Positions 10,201-18,156 of a DNA stretch of 64,000 bases are shown here, piece after piece. Each line of letters begins with the position of its first letter. Positions within the stretch are counted from its first letter, which is position 1. The stretch lies in the NCBI GenBank assembly GCA_964512635.1, contig CAZEJB010000001.1:1-64000 (forward strand), in the 5' to 3' direction. The position numbers and the translations under genes are program-made. This DNA comes from JADZFO01 sp964512635. GTDB lineage: Bacteria > 4484-113 > JAFGCY01. Below the pieces are notes generated by a model. It ran no database searches. It was given only the letters and a program-made list of their open reading frames with translations, and was not told the DNA's origin.

Positions 10201-10207
10201 TATTCAT
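7202..10207 (-). CDS. Large lipoprotein with cohesin-like and dockerin-like domains
   Basis: 1001 aa. Lipoprotein signal with lipobox LASC near residue 20. An early beta-domain (about 45-190) with ALVISIKDDENTSSVCLDVRYD resembles the cohesin fold. Two calcium-loop repeats of dockerin type follow: DGDSNGRVNVNDLSPIGIHF (about 206) and DYNDDDFVKASDLSTIGFHY (about 242). The remaining 700 residues are Asp/Asn/Thr-rich beta material that I cannot assign. ATG 10207 was chosen for its strong GGAGAGGAGAGG; the upstream ATG at 10246 repeats the same ATGAATATCAG start but has no such signal. Likely anchored at the cell surface. A paralogue with the same N-terminal plan lies at 36272-37996. Catalytic activity is not evident. 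Confidence 0.85.
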   Translation of the reverse strand: MNISLRLTGWLGLILLLVLASCGTSNIGDINAQDIQHTGSGVKLGGFEVFRYAADTGTYDSSLNDTLSLKLEEANGQQALVISIKDDENTSSVCLDVRYDAAQVHPVRAQIDDLIGGESGAIEASFLNHAGVAGIGQVATPGNNPVSLNGRFATLYFERGAMRTASASGDVYRNTLGVGTTHQSLPNLSTATDTGAGTAFVEFTNCWMRGDGDSNGRVNVNDLSPIGIHFNKQVSTNWSGLPADYNDDDFVKASDLSTIGFHYLEQTDSYSLGIADSSSGTPTEFAVINFADKQAATDKNNATPGPLKQASDFWRYDFTTTSDFDTTEMAAADTNADGNVFIFVTPKRAAGSGASSVLDGAVASIEVEVPNGGTPQPGNLNITSFKISLVDDQSNEVIVDNSNAQAAVVANQGYTFTLSSISGTWTSSEGTGDFEGPVIDDQDTAFANADMEQSDYDQAFAAAVTNTTWDFTLGGAAGLRTADPDCTWIAFAGTSPITGNPGAGIIFPDDDPESDTANPEGLAVVTLPNAGTYPNNTELKVSVPVDVVLNTSYDVTVDETAALLASPTDGINPVTELTLQVDSPMSMLLTWGTPGAPLDVTQTQLQLCEGDNPDGCFTPLIDFTFNDESVNPLDGGEFNVVDRGNDIFSCDCVVPGVQLNPGKYYVFRFNNSSVWSSLNKMGDGTALETAPPPPAQDLIVVPDAVANVAQGGPNFVQVFWDNAKIRRDDRIQINLAEGTVDPVDPEGYNDVLKEGDEFLIQFQQGQGTFPRCYMIEGSDAEGIVWDDPANLEGQFSTVAQYTQPGRIVIDIAALRNIGDLEGTVTFGFKFFDKAERAIGQGTFTKTALGGFTAPLAGVDWGMNAYNRTGQTTKNSISFADKSVEGNTVGTPAPDVIFAQFSGGWVFNYEDDANPNVYMYIENIDAGQNAKMKLNLQITGITNDGDYLAMHVMNGFDFFDGVGPGQLIAGQTYDVYLDYNANPVAAFYFGASKRMTVSSGLP

Positions 10208-10303
10208 CGCCTCTCCTCTCCTCGCGTTGAGATTACTGATATTCATCGTCACTTGCAGCAATTCCTGCTGCCCTTGCTGAGAGATCGGGCCTGATATGAC
10301 CAA

Positions 10304-10336
10304 GCCCGGCCCGGAAGAGACGCTTCCGGACCGGGC
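10304..10336. terminator. Strong hairpin between two minus-strand lipoprotein genes
   Basis: A 14-bp stem with one mismatch (GCCCGGCCCGGAAG against its complement) and a 5-base loop, 56 bases past the stop of the Ig-like lipoprotein gene. No clear T-run follows on the minus strand, so termination is uncertain. Confidence 0.45.
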
Positions 10337-10391
10337 CTGGTTCCGTTACCTGTTAGCAGTTGTCAATCCAGCTCTCCGGCTGTCAGCTGTA

Positions 10392-11630
10392 TTAGCTGAC
10401 GGTGACGGTGTTCTGGGTGACGTTATTGCTGATGTCGCCCCACTGGTAGACAGTCTGGCTGCCATCCTGGTAGTAGGTGCGGTTCACCTCGTCGAACAGC
10501 AGGAAGTCGAGCTTGTAGCTACCGGCAGCGCTGAACTCCAGGTTGAAGTTAAACAGCTGACCAGCAGTACCAGCCGGAGCATCGGAGCCGCCCAGCGGGG
10601 TGATGTTGAAGTCGATCGCGCTGCTGCCCGTGAACGGGGCCGGCAGAGCGGTGTCAGGCACCAGCAGGTTGTCGCCAACGCCCAGGAAGCCCGCGGCCGG
10701 ATTGACAGTGGTCCAGATACCGTCAACGGTCTCCTGGTCCTTGTCCTCGACCGGGTTCAGGCCCGGATCGCCGGCAACCGGCGCGCCGTAGTCATAGCTG
10801 TTACCGCTGTAGTCGCAGCCCGCCGGGAACACAACCGAAACGCCGGTCATGAACTGGAAGGGGTTGGCGACGGGGCCGGTAGCAACGATAACCTTGACGG
10901 TGTCAGCGGTCGTAGCGCTCGTCACCAGCGGGATCGCTCCCAGCTGATCGTTCGCCAGGACCAGGCCCGCGATGGTGATGGTGCCGGAGGTATCGGTATC
11001 GGTACCACCGTTGCCGTCATCCGCGATGAAGGTGGCCGTACCAGTGGCGCCGGCGAAGACATCGCTGGCGGCAAAGGTGAAGTCACCACTGCCAGAACGG
11101 CTCGCAGGAGTGCCCTGCAGACCACCGGTAGCGCTGTCGAGGTTGACGGTCACGGTGTCGCCATCAGGATCGCTGACGGTAACGGTGACAGTGGCACCAT
11201 TGACGACAATGCTGTCGATGCTCGGGGCGGCATTGCGGGTCGCGCCGACATTGAGGGTCAGAGTGGCGGGGTTACCGGTAATACCGGTGGCATCCGTCAC
11301 GCGAGCGGTGGCGGTAAAGGTCTGCGCCGCCGCCAGGTCAACAAGAGTGACCGTCGTGCTGAAGGGGCTGGTCGCCGGAACGCCAGAAATGTTCGGAACC
11401 GCCGCACCACCGAAGTCAATCGCGATGGTGTACGGAGCCGTACCGTTCTGGAACGCAACGTTGAAGGTCGCGTTTTCGTTACCGAAGAGACCAGCCGGAT
11501 CAGCCGGGGTCACCGTGAACGAAGTGATCTGCGGCCCAAAGGTCGGCAGGTCGCCACCAACGTTCAGTGTGTCGCAGCCCGTGAACAGGATTCCCAGTCC
11601 GAGAGCCGCCAGTGCAACGAGTTTCCTCAC
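10392..11630 (-). CDS. Ig-like-domain lipoprotein
   Basis: 412 aa with signal peptide and lipobox FTGC (C19). Two Ig/PKD/cadherin-like beta domains are suggested: about 30-130 (ITSFTVTPADPAG, then TFTATARVTDATG) and about 135-220 (TVTVTVSDPDGDTVTVNLDS), the second with Asp-rich calcium-type loops. The C-terminal 190 residues are another beta domain without a name. Start is GTG at 11630 behind a near-ideal AAGGAGG. A promoter lies upstream at 11682-11710. Probably a surface structural or adhesion protein; no enzymatic motif is seen. Confidence 0.8.
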   Translation of the reverse strand: MRKLVALAALGLGILFTGCDTLNVGGDLPTFGPQITSFTVTPADPAGLFGNENATFNVAFQNGTAPYTIAIDFGGAAVPNISGVPATSPFSTTVTLVDLAAAQTFTATARVTDATGITGNPATLTLNVGATRNAAPSIDSIVVNGATVTVTVSDPDGDTVTVNLDSATGGLQGTPASRSGSGDFTFAASDVFAGATGTATFIADDGNGGTDTDTSGTITIAGLVLANDQLGAIPLVTSATTADTVKVIVATGPVANPFQFMTGVSVVFPAGCDYSGNSYDYGAPVAGDPGLNPVEDKDQETVDGIWTTVNPAAGFLGVGDNLLVPDTALPAPFTGSSAIDFNITPLGGSDAPAGTAGQLFNFNLEFSAAGSYKLDFLLFDEVNRTYYQDGSQTVYQWGDISNNVTQNTVTVS

Positions 11631-11681
11631 AACTTTCCTCCTTACCTAACCAGGTATTGGAACAAGGGTTCGAGTCGAGCA

Positions 11682-11710
11682 AGTATATACCATAGATAGT
11701 GGAAACGCAA
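11682..11710 (-). promoter_or_regulatory. Sigma-70-type promoter for the Ig-like lipoprotein
   Basis: TTGCGT (11705-11710), 17-base spacer, TATACT (11682-11687) on the minus strand. The rest of 11711-11908, between this promoter and the YjbH-like stop, shows no gene. Confidence 0.5.
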
Positions 11711-11908
11711 CAACCCCCACTGGCATGGAATCAAGTCCCAGCGCCCATTGGCACCTCCTAACACCCGCCGGATTTCAGCCTCGTTTAATTATAACCGCGC
11801 TGACGGGTTTTAGCAGGACCAGGGGGTCATTGCGGGCCCCGGGGGTCTAATTGCCCCTTTTATTGGCGCGCTATTGATGAATCGGCAGACGCGGGCCCGG
11901 CTAAAGGG

Positions 11909-13834
11909 CTATTCCCCGCCGAGATACAGCAGAGCGGCGCGACGGAAATATTGCAGATTCGCCGCGATGTAGTCCGGGCGCAGGCGCTTGCGGGCCGCGG
12001 CCAGATCTACGCCCGCCAGGGGCACATCGCCGTTGGGATCAGCATCCGTGCGGTACTGGTAACCGAAGTAGGGCGCGAAATCCGCCCGCCATTTGTTATG
12101 GCGTTTTTCGGAGAACCAGGGCAGCGGAACGAAGGCCCGGAACCCGCCGTGGGGCTCCGAGGCATCGGTGTCATAGGCGAAGAAGGTCAGCTCGGTGGGG
12201 CCGAAATAGCGCCGGCTTTCCACCCGCACGCCCTGGTCGCCATCGGCGAACTGGCCGCCCATCAGGGTCAGCTCCCAGTCGATACAGGGCTCAAAATAAC
12301 TCAGGTCGGCCAGGGCTACACCGTCAGTCGTATCGGATTCGCCCTCACTTTCATCCTTAAAATAGTAGTAACGCCCACCGAGTTTCCAGCGGCCGGGCTC
12401 AAAGAAATAGCCCGCCTCGGCTGTCGCGCCATAAACTTCGCCGCCGTAATAGCCCGCGGTGGCGAAGGTGTGCAGATTCGGCGTCCAGCTGTCGAGGTAG
12501 GTCAGGAAGGCATCGCGGTTGACCGGGTCGGTCTTGTCATTGATATCGTTGAAGATCGGCCAGTCCTGGCGCAGCTGGGCCCGCAAACCGCGACCGAGAT
12601 AAATCTCCTCGGTCAGGCCGAGTCCGGCGGTGGTCCGCCAGGTCGGCTGGCCGTTGCGGGCCACGTCGACTGTGCTGGTCGCGCGAAGCATGACCTGGCC
12701 GCCGCCGTTCTTCTTGCCCGCTTCGGGGGCAAACAGGGCGTCGGACGGATAGCCGCCGGGGTGATAGCTTGAGACACAGAACACGCCCGGGTCGGTGGCC
12801 GGGTCCTGCAGGTAGGCCAACAGGTCCTCAACCGCCACGCTGACCGTGGCCTGGGGCACGTCCTCCACCTTGGGGCTGACCACGATCTGGCTGATGCCCT
12901 GGCCGGCGCAGCGCGCGGAAACAAGGGTCGCCACGGCAATGGCGTCGAGCTCCTCCCGGAAGCGGCGGTTCTCAAACTCGACAAACAGGGTCTGGCCATC
13001 CGAGCCGACCAGCACGTTCTCGAAGCTCTCAGCCCTCAGGGCGTCGCGCACGGCAGCGGTCATGTCGCAGGGCTCGTCGTACTCGCGGTCGCAGAGCGTC
13101 AGATCCGTCGGACAGCAGGGCGTGTCCTTGCCGCGCGGATCCAGCGGGAAGCTGTAGCTGGCGGTAAAGATGCCGTGGTTGTTGGCCTTGCCGGCCTTGA
13201 CGGACAGGCCGTGGTTCGGCTTGAGCTCCACGCCGTAGTTCAGGTCCTGGCTGTCGTACTCGGCCAGCAGGGCTGCATACTCCACTGGCTGCCAGCGCAC
13301 GGAGCCGAAGGCGCCGTCGAACTTCTCGGTGCCGACGCCGGCGCTGACCTGCACATCGCCCCAGCCGCTGTAGGTCGCGACACCGTAATAGCTGGTCTCG
13401 AGCTGGCTTTCACCGCCGAGGTCGATCACGCCGGCCGCCAGGGACCACTCATCATCCTTATAGAACTGGTACTTCGCGCTGGCCGAGCGGTCCTGGAAGT
13501 TGGCCAGATCGGCCCCCTCGTCCGGAACCTCGGGATAGTCGGTCAGGCGGGCAGTGATTTCGAGGCCCGGCAGATAGCCCAGGGTGGCGCTGTAGGTTCT
13601 GGCGACCACATTGCTGCGGCCCAGCACCGAGCGCACGAGGCTGCGTCCGAGGGTGAACACCGCCTCGCCGTCCTGCACCACCTCCGCGGTTGGCGTGTTC
13701 AGGATGCCGCTGACGCCGTCGACATTGGGCGAAGACTGGGATTCACCGGCCCAGGCCGGCAGGGCCAGGCTGGCCAGGCATAGGGCTGGCGCGGCGATGG
13801 CGCTTACAAGGCGGCTGAGCGTTGAGTTTTTCAT
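11909..13834 (-). CDS. YjbH-like outer-membrane beta-barrel protein
   Basis: 641 aa with a Sec signal (cleavage near AWA-GE, residue 29). The mature start SSPNVDGVSGILNTPTAEV matches the GxxGLxxTPTA motif that opens YjbH proteins, followed by alternating aromatic strands (EITARLTDYPEV, SAKYQFYKDDEW). A periplasmic middle part with cysteines (about 230-370) leads to a second barrel-like half (about 375-640) ending in ANLQYFRRAALLYLGGE. YjbH is linked to exopolysaccharide export in proteobacteria; the role here is inferred. It lies 27 bases after the lipoprotein gene upstream, in one operon, much like yjbF-yjbH. Cysteine-rich loops such as PCCPTDLTLC are unusual for a barrel. Confidence 0.8.
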   Translation of the reverse strand: MKNSTLSRLVSAIAAPALCLASLALPAWAGESQSSPNVDGVSGILNTPTAEVVQDGEAVFTLGRSLVRSVLGRSNVVARTYSATLGYLPGLEITARLTDYPEVPDEGADLANFQDRSASAKYQFYKDDEWSLAAGVIDLGGESQLETSYYGVATYSGWGDVQVSAGVGTEKFDGAFGSVRWQPVEYAALLAEYDSQDLNYGVELKPNHGLSVKAGKANNHGIFTASYSFPLDPRGKDTPCCPTDLTLCDREYDEPCDMTAAVRDALRAESFENVLVGSDGQTLFVEFENRRFREELDAIAVATLVSARCAGQGISQIVVSPKVEDVPQATVSVAVEDLLAYLQDPATDPGVFCVSSYHPGGYPSDALFAPEAGKKNGGGQVMLRATSTVDVARNGQPTWRTTAGLGLTEEIYLGRGLRAQLRQDWPIFNDINDKTDPVNRDAFLTYLDSWTPNLHTFATAGYYGGEVYGATAEAGYFFEPGRWKLGGRYYYFKDESEGESDTTDGVALADLSYFEPCIDWELTLMGGQFADGDQGVRVESRRYFGPTELTFFAYDTDASEPHGGFRAFVPLPWFSEKRHNKWRADFAPYFGYQYRTDADPNGDVPLAGVDLAAARKRLRPDYIAANLQYFRRAALLYLGGE

Positions 13835-13861
13835 GGGCTTGTCGTTGTTCCAGTTCCCGGG

Positions 13862-14572
13862 CTAGGGCGCACCGGTCGGGATGTCCTGCGAGACGACGCA
13901 GAACTGGCCGAAGTCGGCCTCGAGGTCGCCGTCGCCGCCGACTTCAAAGGTCACCGAGCCGTCGGTGTTGGGTGTCAGGTTTTCCACAAAGACCCACTTG
14001 CCGACGACACTGGGCAGACCGGAGGTCTGGCGGCCGCCGGAGAGGGCGCCATCCAGATCATCGCGGTCCACTTCGGTCAGCTTGTAGAGCTCCAGGGTTG
14101 TGTCAGTGTTAAGCGAGTTAACCGGCAGGGTGATTTCGCAGGGTTCGCTGGTGCGCAGGTCGTGGGGCTGGATCGAGGCTCCGCCCACCTTGATGAAGTC
14201 GTCGACGAAGACCGGCACGCCAGCTTTGACCGCTGTATTGCTGAGAGCAGCCTGGGCCGACAGGGCCCGCAATGTGACCACCACATAGTCCAGGTCGCGG
14301 TCGCCGTCGAGGTCGTAGATCTGCTCCGGCGAACGAAGGATGGTGTCGTTGGGGATGAAGACCCGGGGCAGCGCGCTGTCGCCGGGGATCACGCCGCCGC
14401 TGCCGGCATCGCCACCGATATCGAAGTTGCCGTTGACCAGGCTGATCACGCCGCTGTCGACAGTGGGGATCGGCACGAGGAAGACCGACTTGGGCGACTC
14501 GTAGGGGCTCGAGGCCGAGCAGCCGGCGAGAGCCAGCACGGCCAGTGCAAGGATCAGGCTGAATATCCGCAT
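13862..14572 (-). CDS. Lipoprotein encoded with the YjbH-like barrel
   Basis: 236 aa from ATG 14572 (MRIFSLILALAVLALAGC, lipobox LAGC). An ATG at 14608 would add 12 residues and has TATAAG 12 bases upstream, the spacing seen at prfA and miaB, so it is a real alternative. The mature part is acidic, with DLDGDRDLDYV (calcium-loop-like). No family recognised. The tight spacing to the YjbH-like gene suggests a shared envelope role, but it shows no clear similarity to YjbF. Confidence 0.75.
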   Translation of the reverse strand: MRIFSLILALAVLALAGCSASSPYESPKSVFLVPIPTVDSGVISLVNGNFDIGGDAGSGGVIPGDSALPRVFIPNDTILRSPEQIYDLDGDRDLDYVVVTLRALSAQAALSNTAVKAGVPVFVDDFIKVGGASIQPHDLRTSEPCEITLPVNSLNTDTTLELYKLTEVDRDDLDGALSGGRQTSGLPSVVGKWVFVENLTPNTDGSVTFEVGGDGDLEADFGQFCVVSQDIPTGAP

Positions 14573-14695
14573 GCAGATAGCGACGTCCGCCCGGCCTGCG
14601 GCATTCATGCTGGCCCCAAACTTATAGCTTTGCCGCTTATGCGGACGCGCAACAGCGCTCAAGCCTTCCTCCACGGCCCATTCCGGGCCGAGGCG

Positions 14696-14724
14696 ATTGT
14701 AGGCGGGGCGGCGGGGGGAGTCAA
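14696..14724 (-). promoter_or_regulatory. Sigma-70 promoter of the lipoprotein-YjbH operon
   Basis: TTGACT (14719-14724), exact 17-base spacer, TACAAT (14696-14701) on the minus strand. The spacer is almost pure G/C. Confidence 0.7.
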
Positions 14725-14732
14725 GGAGAAGT

Positions 14733-14877
14733 GTCCCGCGTCCTGAGTCCAGAGTCCTGGAGAGCTGAAAACTCCTCCGCAATTCAAGAACTCACTCCAG
14801 AACGGTGCTGCATTGCTGCAAGATCTTCGAACTGGGCTAAAGGGACGCAGGACTCAGGACGCAGAACTGCTGACTCG
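14733..14877. repeat. Inverted heptamer pair enclosing 82 bp without a gene
   Basis: Left: GTCCCGC, GTCCTGA, GTCCAGA, GTCCTGG (14733-14760). Right, read on the minus strand from 14876: GTCAGCA, GTTCTGC, GTCCTGA, GTCCTGC. Both point inward and share the unit GTCCTGA. The 82 bases between hold no ORF of note, so it resembles an empty or decayed version of the cassettes at 4.0-4.8 kb and 17.7-18.2 kb. The rest of 14878-14923 shows nothing. Confidence 0.75.
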
Positions 14878-14923
14878 TGAGCAATGTGTCTATCAAGCAA
14901 CATTCCTCGCCCAGCGCAGCGAA

Positions 14924-15910
14924 CTAGCCCAGCAGCAGGCCGAAGCGCAGGCCGCGGTCGATCACGATGAACTCTTCGGCCTTGTAGAAGTCGCACAGCG
15001 TGGCCAGGATGCTGATACCGGCGTAAATGATGTCCGCGCGGCCGGGGTCGAGGTTTGGTACCTCCAGCACCTGCTCGGGGCTCAGCGGGGCGAGGAAGTG
15101 CAGCAGCTCGTCAAGCTGGCTGAGGCGCACGCGCTGGCCGTGGGGATCGCCTGCATCCTTGCCGGCCCGGCCCTGCAGCAGCCAGACCACATTGCTGGCC
15201 GTACCGCCAAGCCCGGCGAGGCAGACGCCCTGCTCGGGGTAGTTGAAATCGTCATCAGGCGGCGGGGCCAGTCGGTCATCCTCCGGCGAATCATTGCCGG
15301 TCACCACGGGGGCTTCCTCGTCCATCACACGGTCGAGCAGTTCATGCAGGCGGCCGAGCATTTCGAGACTGACGGGATGGCGGAGGCCGGCAAGCTCGGT
15401 GCAGCGCCGGGCGCCCAGCGCCAGACTGGCGGAATCGGCGACCACACCCTTGCGGCACCAGGTGAGCTCCGTGCTGCCGCCGCCGACATCAAAGAAGATC
15501 ACATCGCGAGGTGCCGCGCCGCCAAAGACCTGAGTCAGCTCACGCAGGGCGACGGCACGGGAAAGCCGCGCTTCCTCATCGCCGCTGATGACTCGGATGT
15601 CGAGTCCCAGTTCACTGCGCGCCGGCCCGGTCAGGCGCTCGCTGTCCGAGGCACTGCGCAGAGCCGCCGTGCCTGCCGCATGGATTTCTTCAGCACCCAG
15701 CTCGCGGGCCTTGGCCACCATGCTGCGCAGGCACTCCATAGTGTCGTCGATTGCGCGCTGGCCGAGGCCGCCGCTTTCGGTCAGACCGCGGGAAAGACCG
15801 GTGACCGTGCTGCGGTCAAGCAGGATGCGGTAATCGCCGTTGTCCTGCAGGTCGAGAACCAGCAGCTTCACCGAGTTGCTGCCGACGTCAATTGCGGCTT
15901 TGATGCTCAT
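14924..15910 (-). CDS. ppx: Ppx/GppA family exopolyphosphatase
   Basis: 328 aa, short single-module form. Actin-like ATPase fold: DVGSNSVKLLVLD (residues 8-20) for phosphate 1, the catalytic Glu in GDEEARLSR (near 120) and FFDVGGGSTEL (near 140-150) for phosphate 2. It would hydrolyse polyphosphate from its end or (p)ppGpp 5'-phosphate. A Pro/Asp-rich loop (about 205-225) breaks the C-terminal half. Its ATG overlaps the stop of the CHAD gene upstream (ATATGAGC), so the two are translationally coupled. The CHAD neighbours favour polyphosphate as the substrate. Confidence 0.93.
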   Translation of the reverse strand: MSIKAAIDVGSNSVKLLVLDLQDNGDYRILLDRSTVTGLSRGLTESGGLGQRAIDDTMECLRSMVAKARELGAEEIHAAGTAALRSASDSERLTGPARSELGLDIRVISGDEEARLSRAVALRELTQVFGGAAPRDVIFFDVGGGSTELTWCRKGVVADSASLALGARRCTELAGLRHPVSLEMLGRLHELLDRVMDEEAPVVTGNDSPEDDRLAPPPDDDFNYPEQGVCLAGLGGTASNVVWLLQGRAGKDAGDPHGQRVRLSQLDELLHFLAPLSPEQVLEVPNLDPGRADIIYAGISILATLCDFYKAEEFIVIDRGLRFGLLLG

Positions 15911-16776
15911 ATGTTCCAGCTTTCGTCAGTCCCCTCCGGGGCAGGGTCCGTGGTTTCTTCGTGCGCAGACTCGGCAGCAGCCTCCTGCACCCCGGCATTA
16001 TTCCCGGAATTGTCGGCTTCAATCAGTTCTGCCGGGCCTTCCTCGGCTGCAGCAGTCCGATCCTCTGGGCTCCCGCCCTCCTGTGAGATCTCGCTTTCTT
16101 CCTGCAATGCGGCATTGGGCGCTGCTGTTTCAGCCTCGGAGTCATCGACTGCTGCAGCAGGCTGAGCCGGTGCCTGCTCCGCGGGTTCCTCAATCACTTG
16201 CGGCCGGGCCAGCGTGGCCCGCGAAACAGCCTGCAGCAGTTCCGCACGGAAGTCCCGGGCTTCCAGCTCGCGCCAGAAGACCTGCAGCTCATCGAACAGC
16301 CGCGCCCGGCGCTCGCAGACCTCTACCAGCATGGTAAGCAGTCCGGATAGCGGGCCGTTGTCCAGCAACTCGAGCATCCGGGCCGCGTCGCGACCGAGCG
16401 CCGAGCTGGCGCCGACGTGATGCTCAAGGCGCCGGCCGCTGCGACTCAGGCGCTTGTAGGCGTCCTCAAGCTCGGAGCGCAGGTAGTCGACCCAGACATC
16501 GCAGTCGTGGATCTCGCCGAGAAAGTCCTGGAGCTTCTTAAAAGTGTCCAGCGTGGGCTTGAAGGCCTTGCCGAAGAGCGGAGCGAAGAATTCGAAGCAG
16601 TAGCGCAGGCGCTTGGCGGCGATGCGCATGTCGTGCAGCTCGCTGACATTCGCCGGGTCGTGGATATGCGGGGCCCAGGACCACAGCTCAGCGATACGCG
16701 CGCTGAAGATCGCCGGCAGGCTGTAGCGCGTCTCGGCATAGACATCCAGCCCGTAAACGGGATTGGCCTTAGCCAT
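15907..16776 (-). CDS. CHAD domain protein 2 with acidic tail
   Basis: 289 aa from ATG 16776 (AGGAGG about 7 bases upstream). CHAD is a helical bundle of conserved histidines and basic residues that binds polyphosphate granules. Visible: ELHDMRIAAKRLRYCFEFF (about 46-64) and the second-half IHDCDVWVDYL. The last 100 residues are Glu/Ala/Pro-rich and probably disordered. It overlaps the preceding CHAD gene by 8 bases and the following ppx by 4. A CYTH domain, often fused to CHAD, is absent. Confidence 0.88.
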   Translation of the reverse strand: MAKANPVYGLDVYAETRYSLPAIFSARIAELWSWAPHIHDPANVSELHDMRIAAKRLRYCFEFFAPLFGKAFKPTLDTFKKLQDFLGEIHDCDVWVDYLRSELEDAYKRLSRSGRRLEHHVGASSALGRDAARMLELLDNGPLSGLLTMLVEVCERRARLFDELQVFWRELEARDFRAELLQAVSRATLARPQVIEEPAEQAPAQPAAAVDDSEAETAAPNAALQEESEISQEGGSPEDRTAAAEEGPAELIEADNSGNNAGVQEAAAESAHEETTDPAPEGTDESWNI

Positions 16777-17650
16777 TGGGCGCCTCCTGACGGGGCTGGC
16801 CGCCGTCTTCAAACTGCGAGCGCGTCGTGCTCAGCCAGGGATTAAGTTCGCCTCCCGGAAGCGGCGCCGGCGCCGTCTCAGGCTGGTCTTCTTCATCCAA
16901 GCCGTCGGAGGCATCATCCTGCCTGGCCAAGTCAGTCCCGGAATGCTCATCCGACACAGAACCGGAGTCTGAATCCACAACAGGACTTGTTGATGATGGA
17001 TCGGGCCGCTCTGATGCCGTGCCGGAATCGTCATTCACTTCCAGTCCAGCAACTTCCTCAAGCTCGGTCTCAGGCTCCGGCTCCGGCTCCGGCTCAGGGG
17101 GGAGCTGGTCGAACTGCCAGAGGTTCACCGGCTTCAGTGAAAAGAAGCCGACAAAGGCCTCGGCGCTGTGGTCCTTCTCGCTTTTGCGCAGCAGCTTTTC
17201 CAGTATCGGCTGCTCCTTCGAGCGCCGCTGCCTGGCCCGCTCCAGCAGCCAGGCCATCGCCGCCGCGCGGTGCGCCTGTTCGTCCTTGCCGGCGGCGCCC
17301 TTGAGCTGTTTCTCGAGATACTCGATCAGCACATCCGTGTCGCGGGCGATGGTGAAGGCATCCGCGATCTTCGCCAGATAGTCCAGCCAGTGCCGGACAT
17401 CCTTCTCCGGCCACAGGGTGCTGAAGGTCTGCAGCGCGGTCCGGGTGCGCCGGGCGGCGACGCGGATCTCGTGCACGGCCTCGATGTCGTCGTTGGCCAT
17501 GACGTGCGGACGGGCGTCCAGCACTTCCTTGAAGTAGCGCAGAATGGTCGCCTGCGCGCTGACTGCAAACGGACGGCCCGGGTCCAGCGGCTCAGCGATG
17601 ATGCCGGGAAACCGGATGTCCGTGAAGCTTTGCCCCTCTTGATGCCCCAC
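16769..17650 (-). CDS. CHAD domain protein 1 with acidic tail
   Basis: 293 aa. CHAD signature AVHEIRVAARRTRTALQTF (about 58-76) with the downstream ARDTDVLIEYL. After about residue 185 it becomes a (PE)n and Ser/Asp-rich tail. Starts at GTG 17650, exactly six bases after TACAAT and with no ribosome binding site in between, so the operon message is probably leaderless. First gene of the CHAD-CHAD-ppx operon. The two CHAD proteins are diverged in sequence but share the same plan of helical domain plus acidic tail. Confidence 0.88.
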   Translation of the reverse strand: MGHQEGQSFTDIRFPGIIAEPLDPGRPFAVSAQATILRYFKEVLDARPHVMANDDIEAVHEIRVAARRTRTALQTFSTLWPEKDVRHWLDYLAKIADAFTIARDTDVLIEYLEKQLKGAAGKDEQAHRAAAMAWLLERARQRRSKEQPILEKLLRKSEKDHSAEAFVGFFSLKPVNLWQFDQLPPEPEPEPEPETELEEVAGLEVNDDSGTASERPDPSSTSPVVDSDSGSVSDEHSGTDLARQDDASDGLDEEDQPETAPAPLPGGELNPWLSTTRSQFEDGGQPRQEAPNG

Positions 17651-17656
17651 GGGCCT

Positions 17657-17662
17657 ATTGTA
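17657..17662 (-). promoter_or_regulatory. -10 box (TACAAT) of CHAD-CHAD-ppx operon
   Basis: TACAAT on the minus strand, six bases before the GTG start. Candidate leaderless promoter. Confidence 0.65.
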
Positions 17663-17698
17663 GTGGCAGCCCCGCTGGAGGAGAATAAAGAACTTTCA

Positions 17699-17722
17699 CC
17701 ACCAAAGCACCAAAGCACCAAA
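17699..17722 (+). repeat. Octamer array / left terminal inverted repeat of GxxExxY cassette
   Basis: Three 8-mers: CCACCAAA, GCACCAAA, GCACCAAA. The inverted partner is at 18157-18180; 22 of 24 positions match. Confidence 0.85.
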
Positions 17723-17727
17723 TGGTC

Positions 17728-18129
17728 TTAGCGAGCCAGGCGCTTTATTCCGTCGCCAATGTTGCGCACGTTGAAGTTGATCAGAAGGCCAAGTCTCAGA
17801 TTGGCAAGCTTGAGATAGCTCAAGAGCTGTGCTTCAAAGACTGGATGCATTTGCAGGACCGACTTTAGTTCCAGTACCAGTTGCCTTTCAACCAGGATGT
17901 CAATTCTCAGTCCAGCTTCCAACCGTACTGAATCATAGGTAACTGGCAACTGAACCTGGGTGTCGACATGTAATCCGCGCTTTCGAAGTTCATGCGCCAG
18001 ACAGACTTCGTATACCGACTCCAGCAGGCCAGGACCAATCGCCTTGTGGACGCAGTAGGCAGCATCCACACTAGTCCTGGCCAACCGATCCAGTTCCTCT
18101 GGCATGACCGCAACGATTACATTCGACAT
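17728..18129 (-). CDS. GxxExxY family protein
   Basis: 133 aa. Carries the naming motif GPGLLESVYE (about 32-41) and the PD-(D/E)XK-like pattern LRIDILVERQLVLELKS (about 73-89), followed by QLLSYLKLANLRLGLLINFN. The fold resembles nucleases but the function is unknown. It starts six bases after a perfect TATAAT with no ribosome binding site (leaderless-type). It sits inside a 482-bp unit with inverted 24-bp ends, between the polyphosphate operon and lysS, which suggests arrival as a small mobile or passenger unit. Confidence 0.9.
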   Translation of the reverse strand: MSNVIVAVMPEELDRLARTSVDAAYCVHKAIGPGLLESVYEVCLAHELRKRGLHVDTQVQLPVTYDSVRLEAGLRIDILVERQLVLELKSVLQMHPVFEAQLLSYLKLANLRLGLLINFNVRNIGDGIKRLAR

Positions 18130-18135
18130 TGCCAG

Positions 18136-18141
18136 ATTATA
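18136..18141 (-). promoter_or_regulatory. -10 box (TATAAT) of GxxExxY gene
   Basis: Consensus TATAAT on the minus strand, six bases before the ATG. It lies inside the inverted-repeat unit, so the cassette carries its own promoter. Confidence 0.7.
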
Positions 18142-18156
18142 ACATGGATATGTCTT

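Noticed and set aside
10304..10336. Counting this hairpin as a certain terminator
   Set aside because: Strong stem, but no T-run on either strand; kept only as a low-confidence feature.
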